From positions 620,001-684,000 of the forward strand of contig CAVYXG010000005.1 of NCBI GenBank assembly GCA_963772375.1: DNA of 64,000 bases. Direction: 5' to 3'. The translations under genes were made by a program, and so were the position numbers. The notes beneath the pieces are model-generated. The model ran no database searches. It was not told the DNA's origin and saw nothing but the letters and a program-made list of their open reading frames with translations. This document shows, in pieces, positions 52,239-60,227 of the stretch. This DNA is from DATBHM01 sp963772375. Its GTDB lineage: Bacteria; Actinomycetota; UBA4738; JACQTL01. Position 1 is the first letter of the stretch. Each line of letters begins with the position of its first letter.

Positions 52239-55200
52239 GTGATCGTCTGTCCGGCCTGCGGCGAGGAGAACCCGGAGCGCGCGCGGTTCTGCCTGGCGTG
52301 CGGGACGGCGCTCGACCAGGCGGCTGCCGGGCCGGCGACGGAGGTCCGCAAGACGGTGACCGTCGTCTTCTCCGACGTCACCGGGTCGACGGCGATCGGC
52401 GAGCGGCTGGACCCCGAGACCCTCCGCCGGGTCATGACGCGGTACTTCGACGAGATGCGCGACGCGGTGCAGGCGCACGGCGGCGTCGTGGAGAAGTTCA
52501 TCGGCGACGCCGTGATGGCGGTGTTCGGCATCCCCCGCCTGCACGAGGACGACGCCCTGCGCGCCCTGCGGGCCGCCGAGGAGATGCGCTCGCGGTTGCG
52601 GCAGCTGAACGGCGACCTGCAGCGCGACCACGGCGTCGAGCTCACCGTTCGGACCGGTGTCAACACCGGTGAGGTCGTGGCGGGCGACCCGAGTGCCGGG
52701 CAACGACTGGTGACCGGCGACGCTGTGAACGTGGCCGCCCGGCTGGAGCAGGCGGCCGCGCCCGGGGAGATCCTGCTCGGCGCGACCACGCACGCGCTGG
52801 TTCGCGACGCGGTCGCGGCGACGCAGCTCGACCAACCGCTCGAGCTGAAGGGCAAGTCCGAACCGGTGACGGCATGGCGCCTCGAACGCGTGACGCCAGG
52901 CGCGAGCGGCCACGCCCGCCGGCTGGACTCGCCGATGGTCGGACGGGAACGGCAGCGCCGCCTGCTGGAGGAGGCGTTCGACCAGGCCGTCGCCGAACGG
53001 GTCTGCTACCTGTTCACGGTTCTCGGGTCGGCGGGCGTGGGGAAGTCCCGCCTGGTGAACGAGTTCCTCGCCTCGGACCGCGCCACCGGGTCGGCTCGGG
53101 TCGTTCACGGGCGGTGTCTGTCCTACGGCGACGGCATCACGTTCTGGCCGGTGGCCGAGGCGATCAAGGGCGCGGCCGGGATCGGCGAGGACGAACCGGC
53201 GGCCGCCGCCGTCGCGAAGGTCAGGACGCTGTTCGGTGACGACCCCGAGGCAGATGCGCTCGCCTCGCAGGTGAGCGGGCTGATCGGGCTGGAGCCGGCC
53301 GAGTCGCCGGCCGAGGAGGCGTTCCGCGCGGTCCGGCGGGCGTTCGAGCTCATGGCCGTCGCCAGGCCGCTCGTCGTCGTGTTCGACGACATCCACTGGG
53401 CGCAGCCGGCGTTCCTCGACCTGATCGACCACCTGGCCGACTGGTCGCGCGACGCGCCGATCCTGCTGATCTGCCTGGCCCGGCAGGAGCTGCTGGAGAT
53501 CCGGCCGTCGTGGGGCGGTGGCAAGCTCTGGGCGACGACCATCCAGCTGGAGCCGCTCAGCAACGAGGAGTCGGAGGCCCTGATCTCGAACCTCCTCGGC
53601 TCCGCGGGACTCGAGGCAGAGGCCGGGCGGCGCATCGCCGCCGCAGCCGAGGGCAACCCGCTGTTCGTCGAGGAGATGCTGGAGATGCTCATCGACGACG
53701 GGCTGCTGGTTCGCCGGAACAGCCACTGGGAACCCGAGGGCGATCTCTCGACGGTCGCCGTCCCTCCGACCATCCAGGCCCTGCTCGCCGCGCGGCTGGA
53801 GCGACTCGGGCCGGACGAGCGTTCGGTCATGGAACGCGGCGCGGTGGAGGGGAAGGTGTTCCACCGCGGAGCCGTCCTGGAGCTCGCCCCCGGTCCCGTG
53901 CGTTCCGGCGTCACGGCGCACCTCATGGCCCTGGTGCGCAAGGAGCTGGTCCGGCCGGATCGGGCGACGTTCGCGGGCGAGGAGGCGTTCCGGTTCCGGC
54001 ACCTGCTGATCCGCGACGCCGCCTACCAGGCCATGCCGAAGGAGACCCGCGCGGAGCTGCACGAGAAGTTTGCCGGATGGCTCGAGCGCGTGGCCGGAGG
54101 CCGCATCGCCGAGTACGAGGAGATCGTCGCGTACCACCTGGAACAGGCGTTCCGATACCGGGAGGAGCTCGGTCCCGTGGACGGGGCCGCTCGCGGGATC
54201 GCCCGCCGCGCCGCCGGGCACCTCGAGGCCGCCGGAAGGCGGGCGAATGCCCGGGGCGACGCCATGGGCGCGACGAATCTCCTCGGCCGGGCGACGGCAC
54301 TGCTTCCGGACGGCGACGCGAGCCGCTTGCGGATGCAGCCGCTCCTCGGTCGGGCGATGTTCGAATCTGGCGAGATCGAGGCCGCGAACGAGCTGCTCCT
54401 CCGCACGATCGAGGAGGCCGAGCGGTCGGGCGACCGCCTGACCGAGTCGTGGGCACGGGTCTTCGGCATGGAGGTCGGTGGATCGCTCGCCATCGGGTCC
54501 CAGCTCGACATCGTCGCGGGTGCGCAGGCAGTTGCGCGTGTCTTCGAGGAGCTGGGGGACGAGGTCGGTGTGGCGACTGCGTCAACCGTGGAAGGGCAGT
54601 TCCAGTTCTACCTCGGCCAGTCGAGGATGGCCGAGGCCACGTTCGAGCGGACTCGTCTGCGCGCAGCGGCCGCCGGCGTCGAGCCTGAACTCACTGCGAC
54701 GCGGTGGGAGTTGGTGGCCATGTTCTTCGGGCCGACCCCGGTGAGCGATTGCCTGGAGCGCCTGCGGAACCTGGGGCCCGTGCTTCGAACCTCACGGTTC
54801 GGAGAGGCGGAGTACCTTCGGACACTGGCGCGACTGGACATGCTCCAGGGCCGGTTCGAGGAGGCACGGGCTCGCCTGGGCGAATGGGAGGACATCGAAC
54901 GCGAGTTGGGCCATGCCATCCGCGTGGCGTCGGTCTCCGGTCATTACATCGGGCCCCTCGAGATGGCGGCCGGGCGGTACGCGGAGGCGGTGGAGGCCGG
55001 CCGGCGGGGGTTCGAGGCACAGGCGTCGCTCGGGGACCGGGGATTCTCGGCGACGGTTGCGGGTGTGCTGGCGCACGCGCTGCTGATGGTCGGAGAGGAT
55101 TCCGAGGCCGAACGGTTCGCGCGGGAGGCCGTGGAGCGCTCGGTGGCCGACGACCTCGAGCCGAAGATGTCCGGGAACGGCGCGCTCGGAGTCGCCCTGG

Positions 55201-55439
55201 CCCGGCAGGGGAACATGGCCGAGGGGGAGCGGCACGCGCGGCTGGCACTCGACGCAGCACGGACGACCGACTACTCCATGAACCTGGCCGACGCGCTGAT
55301 CGACCTGGCGCGAGTGCTCGCGATCGCCGGCCTCCGGGGCGAAGGCCGGGGGCTGATCGACGAGGCGATCGGCGTCCTGGGGCGCAAGGAGGCGTGGGCG
55401 CTGGTCGACCGGGCCCGCGAGGCTCGCGACGCCCTGTAG
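52239..55439 (+). CDS. Zinc-ribbon / class III cyclase / AAA ATPase / TPR signalling protein (copy 2)
   Basis: A 1,066-residue paralog of the 39762 protein. It starts with a zinc ribbon (C4, C7, C18, C21), then a class III cyclase (residues about 30-210; metal Asp in FSDVTGST and FIGDAVMAV, then VNVAARLEQ), then an ATPase (Walker A-like GSAGVGKSRLV, GRCLSYGDGITFWPV, Walker B-like VFDDIHWAQPA), then TPR-like helices to the end. Catalytic residues look complete. Transcription appears leaderless. It ends eight bases from the convergent borosin methyltransferase. Confidence 0.9.
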   Translation: MIVCPACGEENPERARFCLACGTALDQAAAGPATEVRKTVTVVFSDVTGSTAIGERLDPETLRRVMTRYFDEMRDAVQAHGGVVEKFIGDAVMAVFGIPRLHEDDALRALRAAEEMRSRLRQLNGDLQRDHGVELTVRTGVNTGEVVAGDPSAGQRLVTGDAVNVAARLEQAAAPGEILLGATTHALVRDAVAATQLDQPLELKGKSEPVTAWRLERVTPGASGHARRLDSPMVGRERQRRLLEEAFDQAVAERVCYLFTVLGSAGVGKSRLVNEFLASDRATGSARVVHGRCLSYGDGITFWPVAEAIKGAAGIGEDEPAAAAVAKVRTLFGDDPEADALASQVSGLIGLEPAESPAEEAFRAVRRAFELMAVARPLVVVFDDIHWAQPAFLDLIDHLADWSRDAPILLICLARQELLEIRPSWGGGKLWATTIQLEPLSNEESEALISNLLGSAGLEAEAGRRIAAAAEGNPLFVEEMLEMLIDDGLLVRRNSHWEPEGDLSTVAVPPTIQALLAARLERLGPDERSVMERGAVEGKVFHRGAVLELAPGPVRSGVTAHLMALVRKELVRPDRATFAGEEAFRFRHLLIRDAAYQAMPKETRAELHEKFAGWLERVAGGRIAEYEEIVAYHLEQAFRYREELGPVDGAARGIARRAAGHLEAAGRRANARGDAMGATNLLGRATALLPDGDASRLRMQPLLGRAMFESGEIEAANELLLRTIEEAERSGDRLTESWARVFGMEVGGSLAIGSQLDIVAGAQAVARVFEELGDEVGVATASTVEGQFQFYLGQSRMAEATFERTRLRAAAAGVEPELTATRWELVAMFFGPTPVSDCLERLRNLGPVLRTSRFGEAEYLRTLARLDMLQGRFEEARARLGEWEDIERELGHAIRVASVSGHYIGPLEMAAGRYAEAVEAGRRGFEAQASLGDRGFSATVAGVLAHALLMVGEDSEAERFAREAVERSVADDLEPKMSGNGALGVALARQGNMAEGERHARLALDAARTTDYSMNLADALIDLARVLAIAGLRGEGRGLIDEAIGVLGRKEAWALVDRAREARDAL

Positions 55440-55447
55440 TTCGAGCT

Positions 55448-56239
55448 TCAGGGGTTTGCGACGCCGAGGCGTTCCATCATCCGCGTGTTGAGCGGCGCCG
55501 TTCGCGCCGGCGGAACGTAGAGCGTGGAGAGCGGTGAGACGGGCGCGTCGGGCAGGTCGCCGAGCCGGACGCGTTCGACGTGGGGTCCGCCGACCGGGAA
55601 GGGCGAGGCCTCGTAGACAACCACCTCGTGGTGCTCCCCGTGCGTCGACGCAAGGCGATCGGCCAGGACCGCGAGCCCCTCACGGTTGACCGGCGCTCCC
55701 GAGTCGAACCGCCCGATCACACTGATCTGCCACACGATCAGCGGCACCGTCGGGTCGACGCTTCGTCCGCGGATCAGCAGGTCGGTGGCCTCGTAGCTCT
55801 GGCAGCCCGCGTCGGCGGGGTCGAGGCCGAGGTCGACGAACAGGCAGTCCTCGGCCGAGATTCCCGGGAGCATCGTCGCCGGATAGCCCTCTCCTCGGGC
55901 CCGCTCGATCGCGACCCGGGACGGGGTCACGAAGACGCCGGGGTGGCCGTACAGCGCGAAGCAGACCCCGAGCCCTTCGCGCACGGGCTCCATGACCGCG
56001 TCGACCATTGCCTCGTACACGTCCGCCCGGTGCCGGTGCTCGGCATACAGGTGGGCGAGGGACTGTGCAGACGGGTTCCGCTCGTGGATCCATCGGGAGG
56101 GCGCCTGTTCGGCCAGGAGATACAGGACGCGGTCGGCTCGTTCGATGCGGCGGAGCGCCTCGGTCGTGGTGTGCAGGTGAGGGCGGATGCCGGTCCCCAC
56201 CACGACGAGCGAGCCACGGCCTGGCCTGTCCGCCGGCAT
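55448..56239 (-). CDS. Split-borosin alpha-N-methyltransferase (tetrapyrrole methylase fold)
   Basis: A 263-residue SAM-dependent methyltransferase of the borosin type, in which backbone amides of a peptide are methylated. N-terminal LVVVGTGIRP (residues 11-20) and YGHPGVFV (near 100) form the SAM site; MLPGISAEDCLFVDLGLDP, CQSYEATD and a VWQISVIG block are typical of OphMA/SonM-like enzymes rather than cobalamin methylases. Tyr65, Arg71 and Tyr75 align with the catalytic Tyr66, Arg72 and Tyr76 that I recall for OphMA. Unlike OphMA no core peptide is fused at its C-terminus; the substrate is the gene 11 bases upstream. The ATG at 56239 is chosen; a TTG at 56248 is possible. Weak ribosome site. 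Confidence 0.85.
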   Translation of the reverse strand: MPADRPGRGSLVVVGTGIRPHLHTTTEALRRIERADRVLYLLAEQAPSRWIHERNPSAQSLAHLYAEHRHRADVYEAMVDAVMEPVREGLGVCFALYGHPGVFVTPSRVAIERARGEGYPATMLPGISAEDCLFVDLGLDPADAGCQSYEATDLLIRGRSVDPTVPLIVWQISVIGRFDSGAPVNREGLAVLADRLASTHGEHHEVVVYEASPFPVGGPHVERVRLGDLPDAPVSPLSTLYVPPARTAPLNTRMMERLGVANP

Positions 56240-56250
56240 CGAGCCCAAGC

Positions 56251-56574
56251 TCAGTCTTCGTGGTCCTCGTGAGTGTGCGCGCTGTGATGGTCGTGGTGAT
56301 GGTGATGCTTGTGGCCGTGCTTGTGCGGTTCGCTCACGAAGATGATGTGCACGATGCTGTGCACGATGATGTAGACCTTGTTGTTCTCGTCCCCGCCGAG
56401 CCGCGCTCGCAGCGCCCCCAGATCGTTGCTCAGGATGAGCGCCTGGTCATCCGGGGAGAGGCCGTACCCGGTCATCGTATCCTCTGGGTTGTGCTCGTAG
56501 GCCTCCAGCAGGTCTTCCCGGGCCACCAGATCGTCCAGGAACTGGACGATCGTCCGTGCGTCGTCCGTCGCCAT
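56251..56574 (-). CDS. Split-borosin precursor peptide with His-rich tail
   Basis: A 107-residue probable RiPP precursor. Residues 8-62 form a helical leader like the borosin-binding domain of SonA-type precursors (TIVQFLDDLV, YEHNPEDTMTGYGLSPDD). Residues 67-81 are a beta-branched hydrophobic core, VYIIVHSIVHIIFVS, the kind of sequence that borosin enzymes N-methylate. Residues 84-107 contain 13 His and several Asp/Glu (HKHGHKHHHHHDHHSAHTHED). GGGGGGCGAC precedes the ATG. The methyltransferase follows 11 bases downstream in the same operon. The precursor role is inferred from context and composition. Confidence 0.8.
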   Translation of the reverse strand: MATDDARTIVQFLDDLVAREDLLEAYEHNPEDTMTGYGLSPDDQALILSNDLGALRARLGGDENNKVYIIVHSIVHIIFVSEPHKHGHKHHHHHDHHSAHTHEDHED

Positions 56575-56584
56575 GTCGCCCCCC

Positions 56585-56604
56585 GTTGCCGTGGTGCCGG
56601 CAAC
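56585..56604 (-). promoter_or_regulatory. Inverted repeat in the leader of the borosin precursor gene
   Basis: GTTGCCG and CGGCAAC (plus-strand reading) form perfect seven-base arms around a six-base spacer, 10 bases upstream of the precursor ATG. A TAGCGT box just before it could be the -10. It may be an operator or an mRNA hairpin near the ribosome site. Confidence 0.45.
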
Positions 56605-56664
56605 GCTAGTTCGCGACGCATCCCGGGTCAATGGCTGCCTCTTCTCGTGGGAAACCCCGCCACC

Positions 56665-56670
56665 TACACT
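56665..56670 (+). promoter_or_regulatory. -10 element TACACT of a leaderless promoter for cyclase copy 3
   Basis: TACACT ends eight bases before the GTG at 56679. It supports that GTG, rather than the ATG at 56631, as the start, because the zinc ribbon begins right after it. Confidence 0.55.
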
Positions 56671-56678
56671 CCCGGAGT

Positions 56679-59600
56679 GTGATTCGTTGTCGAACCTGCG
56701 GGCACGACAATGCCGAGGCCGCGCGGTTCTGCGCGCATTGCGGCACACCCCTTCCCGATACCGGCGAGGCGAGGGAACGGAAGCTCGTCACGGTGCTGTT
56801 CTGCGACCTCGTCGACTTCACCGCTCGGTTCGACCGGGCCGACCCCGAGGACGTCAAGGCGGCGCTGTCGCCGTACCACGCCCTGGTTCGCCGGGAGATC
56901 GAACGGTTCGGCGGAACCGTCGAGAAGTTCATCGGCGACGCGGTGGTCGGCGTGTACGGCGCGCCGGTGGCGCACGAGGACGACGCCCGACGCGCGCTGT
57001 GGAGCGCCCTGCGCATCCCGCCGGCGATCGAGGACCTGAACGAGTCCGAGCCCGACATCGAGCTGGCCGTCCGCATCGGGATCGACACCGGGCAGGCCGT
57101 GGTGTCGCTGGACCCGGAGCCGGGCCAGGGCATCGTCACCGGCGACGTGGCGAACACCGCCTCGCGCATCCAGGCCGTCGCTCCTGTGGGCGGCGTGGTC
57201 GTCGGCGAGGCCACCCACCGGCTGACCGAGGACGTGTTCGAGTTCGAACGGCTGGAGCCGGTCCGCGTGAAGGGGAAGTCCCGGCCGCTGCACCTGTGGC
57301 GCGCCCGCGGCGCTCGGAGCCGGTTCGGCACGGAGCCCGAACGTCCGGCGGCGACGCCGTTCATCGGACGGGAGGACGAGCTGGAGGTGCTGAAGCGGAC
57401 GTTCGCCCGCGCGGCCGGCGCGCCCTCGGTGCAGCTGGTGACGCTGGTCGGCGAGCCCGGCGTGGGCAAGACACGCCTGGTCCGTCAGTTCTTCTCGTAC
57501 ATCGACGACCTGTCCGAGCTGGTGGTGTGGCGGCAGGGGCGGTGCCTGCCGTACGGCGAGGGGGTCACGTTCTGGGCGCTCGGCGAGATCGTGAAGGCGC
57601 AGGCCGGCATCCTCGAGTCGGACGGTCCGGCGGCGGCGAGCGAGCGACTGTCGACCGCCCTCGCGTCCCTGACGCTCGAAGAGGCCGAACGCGAATGGCT
57701 CATCGGCCGGCTTGCGCCGCTGGTCGGGCTCCCGGGACACGAGGGAACGGTCGACCGCAGCGAGTCGTTCAGCGCGTGGCGCCGGTTCCTCGAGACGATG
57801 GCCTCGACGCTGCCGCTGGTGGTGGTGATCGAGGACCTCCACTGGGCCGACCCGGCGCTGCTCGAGTTCGTCGAACACGTCACGGACTGGTCCACCGACG
57901 TTCCAATGCTCGTCCTGTGCACGACGCGGCCGGAGCTGTACGAGCGGCATCCCGCGTGGGGCGGCGGGAAGCGGAACTTCACCGCGATCTCCCTGCCGCC
58001 GCTCTCCGGCGAGCAGGCCTCGTCGCTGGTGACGGCGCTGGTGTCGCGGGCGGCTCTGCCGGCCGACGAAGCCGCAACCGTGCTGGAGCGCGCGGGGGGC
58101 AACCCGCTGTTCGCCGAGGAGCTGGTGCGGATGCGGCGGGACGTCGCGGAGGCCGACCCGCCGGTGACCGCATCCGACGCCCGGGGCGACGAAGCGTTCC
58201 CCGAGACGCTCCAGGCGATCATCGCCGGACGGCTGGACACGCTTCCGCCGCCGCTGAAGACGTTGCTCCAGGACGCGTCGGTGGTGGGGCGGGTGTTCTG
58301 GTCGGGGGCGGTCGCGGCGATCGGCGGGCTGGACCCGTCCGACGCCGAGGACCGGTTGCACGAGCTGGCCATGCGGGAGCTGGTCCGGCCGGCCCGCGTG
58401 TCGTCGGTCCGCGACGAGATGGAGTACTCGTTCTGGCACGTGCTGATCCGCGACGTGGCCTACAGCGAGATCCCGCGGGCCGGCCGGGCGGAGAAGCACC
58501 TCGCCACGGCCGCCTGGCTGGAGGGGCTGGGCGGCGAGCGGGTGGCCGACCACGCCGAGCAGCTCGCCCACCACTACCACCGTGGGCTCTCGTTCGCCCG
58601 GGCGGCCGGCATGCGTTCGTCGATCCCGGCCGTGGAGGAGAAGACCCGGACGTACCTGGAGATGGCCGGCGACCGGGCCATGCCGCTCGAGGTCACCAGG
58701 GCGGAGGGGTTCTTCCGGCAGGCGCTCGACCTGGCCCCGCCGGGAACGCCCGAGCGGGCCCGCCTGCTGTCCCGGACGGCGGAGACGGCGGCGACCGGCG
58801 GCCGGTTCGAGGACGCCAACCGCGACTACGACGACGCGATCGCGGAGTTCCGTTTGCAGCGGAACCCCGTCGGCGAGGGCGACGCCATGGTTCGGCTCGC
58901 CAACCTGCTGTGGCAGCGGGGCGAGACCGACCGGGGGCGCATGTTGCTGGAGAAGGCGCTGGAGCTGCTCCAGGCGGAACCACCGGGTCCGGAGCTCGCG
59001 CACTGCTTCGCCGAGATCGCCACCGACCGCATGACGGCGGGGCGGCTGGACGAGGTGAGGGAGTGGACGGACCGGGCGCTGTCGCTGGCGGAGCGGCTGG
59101 GCGACCGGGGGCTCGAGCCGCGCCCGCTGAGCTTCCGCGGCATGGCCCGGTGCTACCTGGGCGACTTCCAGGGGATCGACGACGTCCGGGCGGCGCTGGA
59201 CGTGTCGCTGGAGTTCGGGCTCTCCCGCGACTCGGCCAGGGCGCACGCCATGCTGACGGAGCTGCAATGGGCGAGCGAGGGGACGCAGGCCGCCCTGGAG
59301 ACCAGCCGGGCGGGCGCCGCGCTCGCCGAGCACCGCGGGATCACGGACATGGCGGTGTGGTGCCGGTGCTCGGGGCTGGGACCGCTCTACGAGCTGGGGC
59401 GGTGGGACGAGGTGCTCTCGCTGTCCGGCGAGCTCGCCGAGTGGGCGCTCGGCCGCGGGCTCGGATACGTGGCGATCATGGCCGAACCCTGGACGGCGCA
59501 GGTGCTCGCGCTGCGCGGTGACGTGGAACGGGCGGCGTCGCTCGCGGCGGGGTTCCTGCCGGCGGCGCGGGAGATCGGGGAGGCGCAGGTGTTCGTCCCG

Positions 59601-60086
59601 GCGCTGGTCTCGGCCGCGCTGACGCTCGTCGCTCGCGGTGACGCGGAGGCGGCCGCGGCGCTGGTGGAGGAGCTCGAGGAGTCGGCCTCGGAGGTGGAGT
59701 GGTACCGGGCGCACCACCTGACCGACCTGGTTCGCGTGTGTCTCGCGGCCGGGCGTCTCGAGCTGGCGTCGTCGTTGGTGAACGGGACGGCGGAGACGGC
59801 GGTCCGGCGGCGGCTGGCGGTGCAGACGTCGCGGGCGCTGCTGGCGGAGGCGGACGGTGCTCCGTTGGATGCGGCCGCGATGTTCTCCGACGCCGCCGAC
59901 GGGTGGGAGGTGTACGGCAACGTCGTGGAACGGGGACTGGCGCTGCTCGGGGCCGGCCGGTGCCGGCAGCCGTCCGACGCGGGGCGCGCTGGGCCGTTCC
60001 TCGGGCGGGCCCGCGAGGTGTTCGCCGCGCTCGGTGCGTCGGGGCTGGTCGAGGAGGCCGAGGTCCGGTCCGTCTTGCCCGGCTGA
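56679..60086 (+). CDS. Zinc-ribbon / class III cyclase / AAA ATPase / TPR signalling protein (copy 3)
   Basis: A 1,135-residue paralog of the 39762 and 52239 proteins. One zinc ribbon (CRTCG and CAHCG within the first 25 residues), a class III cyclase (about 35-215; metal Asp in FCDLVDFT and EKFIGDAVVGV, then ANTASRIQ), an ATPase (Walker A-like GEPGVGKTRLVRQF, GRCLPYGEGVTFWAL, Walker B-like VIEDLHWADPA) and a long TPR-like C-terminus. It is divergent from the borosin operon across a 104-base gap, so a shared control region is possible. Confidence 0.9.
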   Translation: MIRCRTCGHDNAEAARFCAHCGTPLPDTGEARERKLVTVLFCDLVDFTARFDRADPEDVKAALSPYHALVRREIERFGGTVEKFIGDAVVGVYGAPVAHEDDARRALWSALRIPPAIEDLNESEPDIELAVRIGIDTGQAVVSLDPEPGQGIVTGDVANTASRIQAVAPVGGVVVGEATHRLTEDVFEFERLEPVRVKGKSRPLHLWRARGARSRFGTEPERPAATPFIGREDELEVLKRTFARAAGAPSVQLVTLVGEPGVGKTRLVRQFFSYIDDLSELVVWRQGRCLPYGEGVTFWALGEIVKAQAGILESDGPAAASERLSTALASLTLEEAEREWLIGRLAPLVGLPGHEGTVDRSESFSAWRRFLETMASTLPLVVVIEDLHWADPALLEFVEHVTDWSTDVPMLVLCTTRPELYERHPAWGGGKRNFTAISLPPLSGEQASSLVTALVSRAALPADEAATVLERAGGNPLFAEELVRMRRDVAEADPPVTASDARGDEAFPETLQAIIAGRLDTLPPPLKTLLQDASVVGRVFWSGAVAAIGGLDPSDAEDRLHELAMRELVRPARVSSVRDEMEYSFWHVLIRDVAYSEIPRAGRAEKHLATAAWLEGLGGERVADHAEQLAHHYHRGLSFARAAGMRSSIPAVEEKTRTYLEMAGDRAMPLEVTRAEGFFRQALDLAPPGTPERARLLSRTAETAATGGRFEDANRDYDDAIAEFRLQRNPVGEGDAMVRLANLLWQRGETDRGRMLLEKALELLQAEPPGPELAHCFAEIATDRMTAGRLDEVREWTDRALSLAERLGDRGLEPRPLSFRGMARCYLGDFQGIDDVRAALDVSLEFGLSRDSARAHAMLTELQWASEGTQAALETSRAGAALAEHRGITDMAVWCRCSGLGPLYELGRWDEVLSLSGELAEWALGRGLGYVAIMAEPWTAQVLALRGDVERAASLAAGFLPAAREIGEAQVFVPALVSAALTLVARGDAEAAAALVEELEESASEVEWYRAHHLTDLVRVCLAAGRLELASSLVNGTAETAVRRRLAVQTSRALLAEADGAPLDAAAMFSDAADGWEVYGNVVERGLALLGAGRCRQPSDAGRAGPFLGRAREVFAALGASGLVEEAEVRSVLPG

Positions 60087-60172
60087 CGGCGGGGCAGCGC
60101 GCCGCCCGGACCGTTTTCGCGGTACCGGCGCGGGGCAGACTCCCCCGGGCGGCAGCAGACTGCCGGGTTCGA

Positions 60173-60178
60173 TACGAT
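60173..60178 (+). promoter_or_regulatory. Possible -10 element TACGAT for the SEC-C gene
   Basis: TACGAT 49 bases upstream of the GTG at 60228, in the 141-base gap after the cyclase gene. A GGAAAGGA ribosome site lies just before the GTG, so this transcript would have a normal leader. Confidence 0.35.
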
Positions 60179-60227
60179 CGCCGTCCGGACAGGTCGGCTC
60201 GACACCGTTCCCCGGAAAGGACCCTTC

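Noticed and set aside
55448..56239. Cobalamin or siroheme biosynthesis methyltransferase
   Set aside because: The fold is shared, but the YGHPGVF, LPGISAEDCLF and CQSYEATD blocks and the Tyr/Arg/Tyr spacing fit borosin enzymes, no corrin gene is near, and a precursor-like gene precedes it.
56251..56574. Nif11-type lanthipeptide or other leader-guided precursor
   Set aside because: The leader is loosely similar, but there is no lanthionine synthetase, cyclodehydratase or radical SAM gene, and the core lacks Cys, so a methylated product is the better reading.
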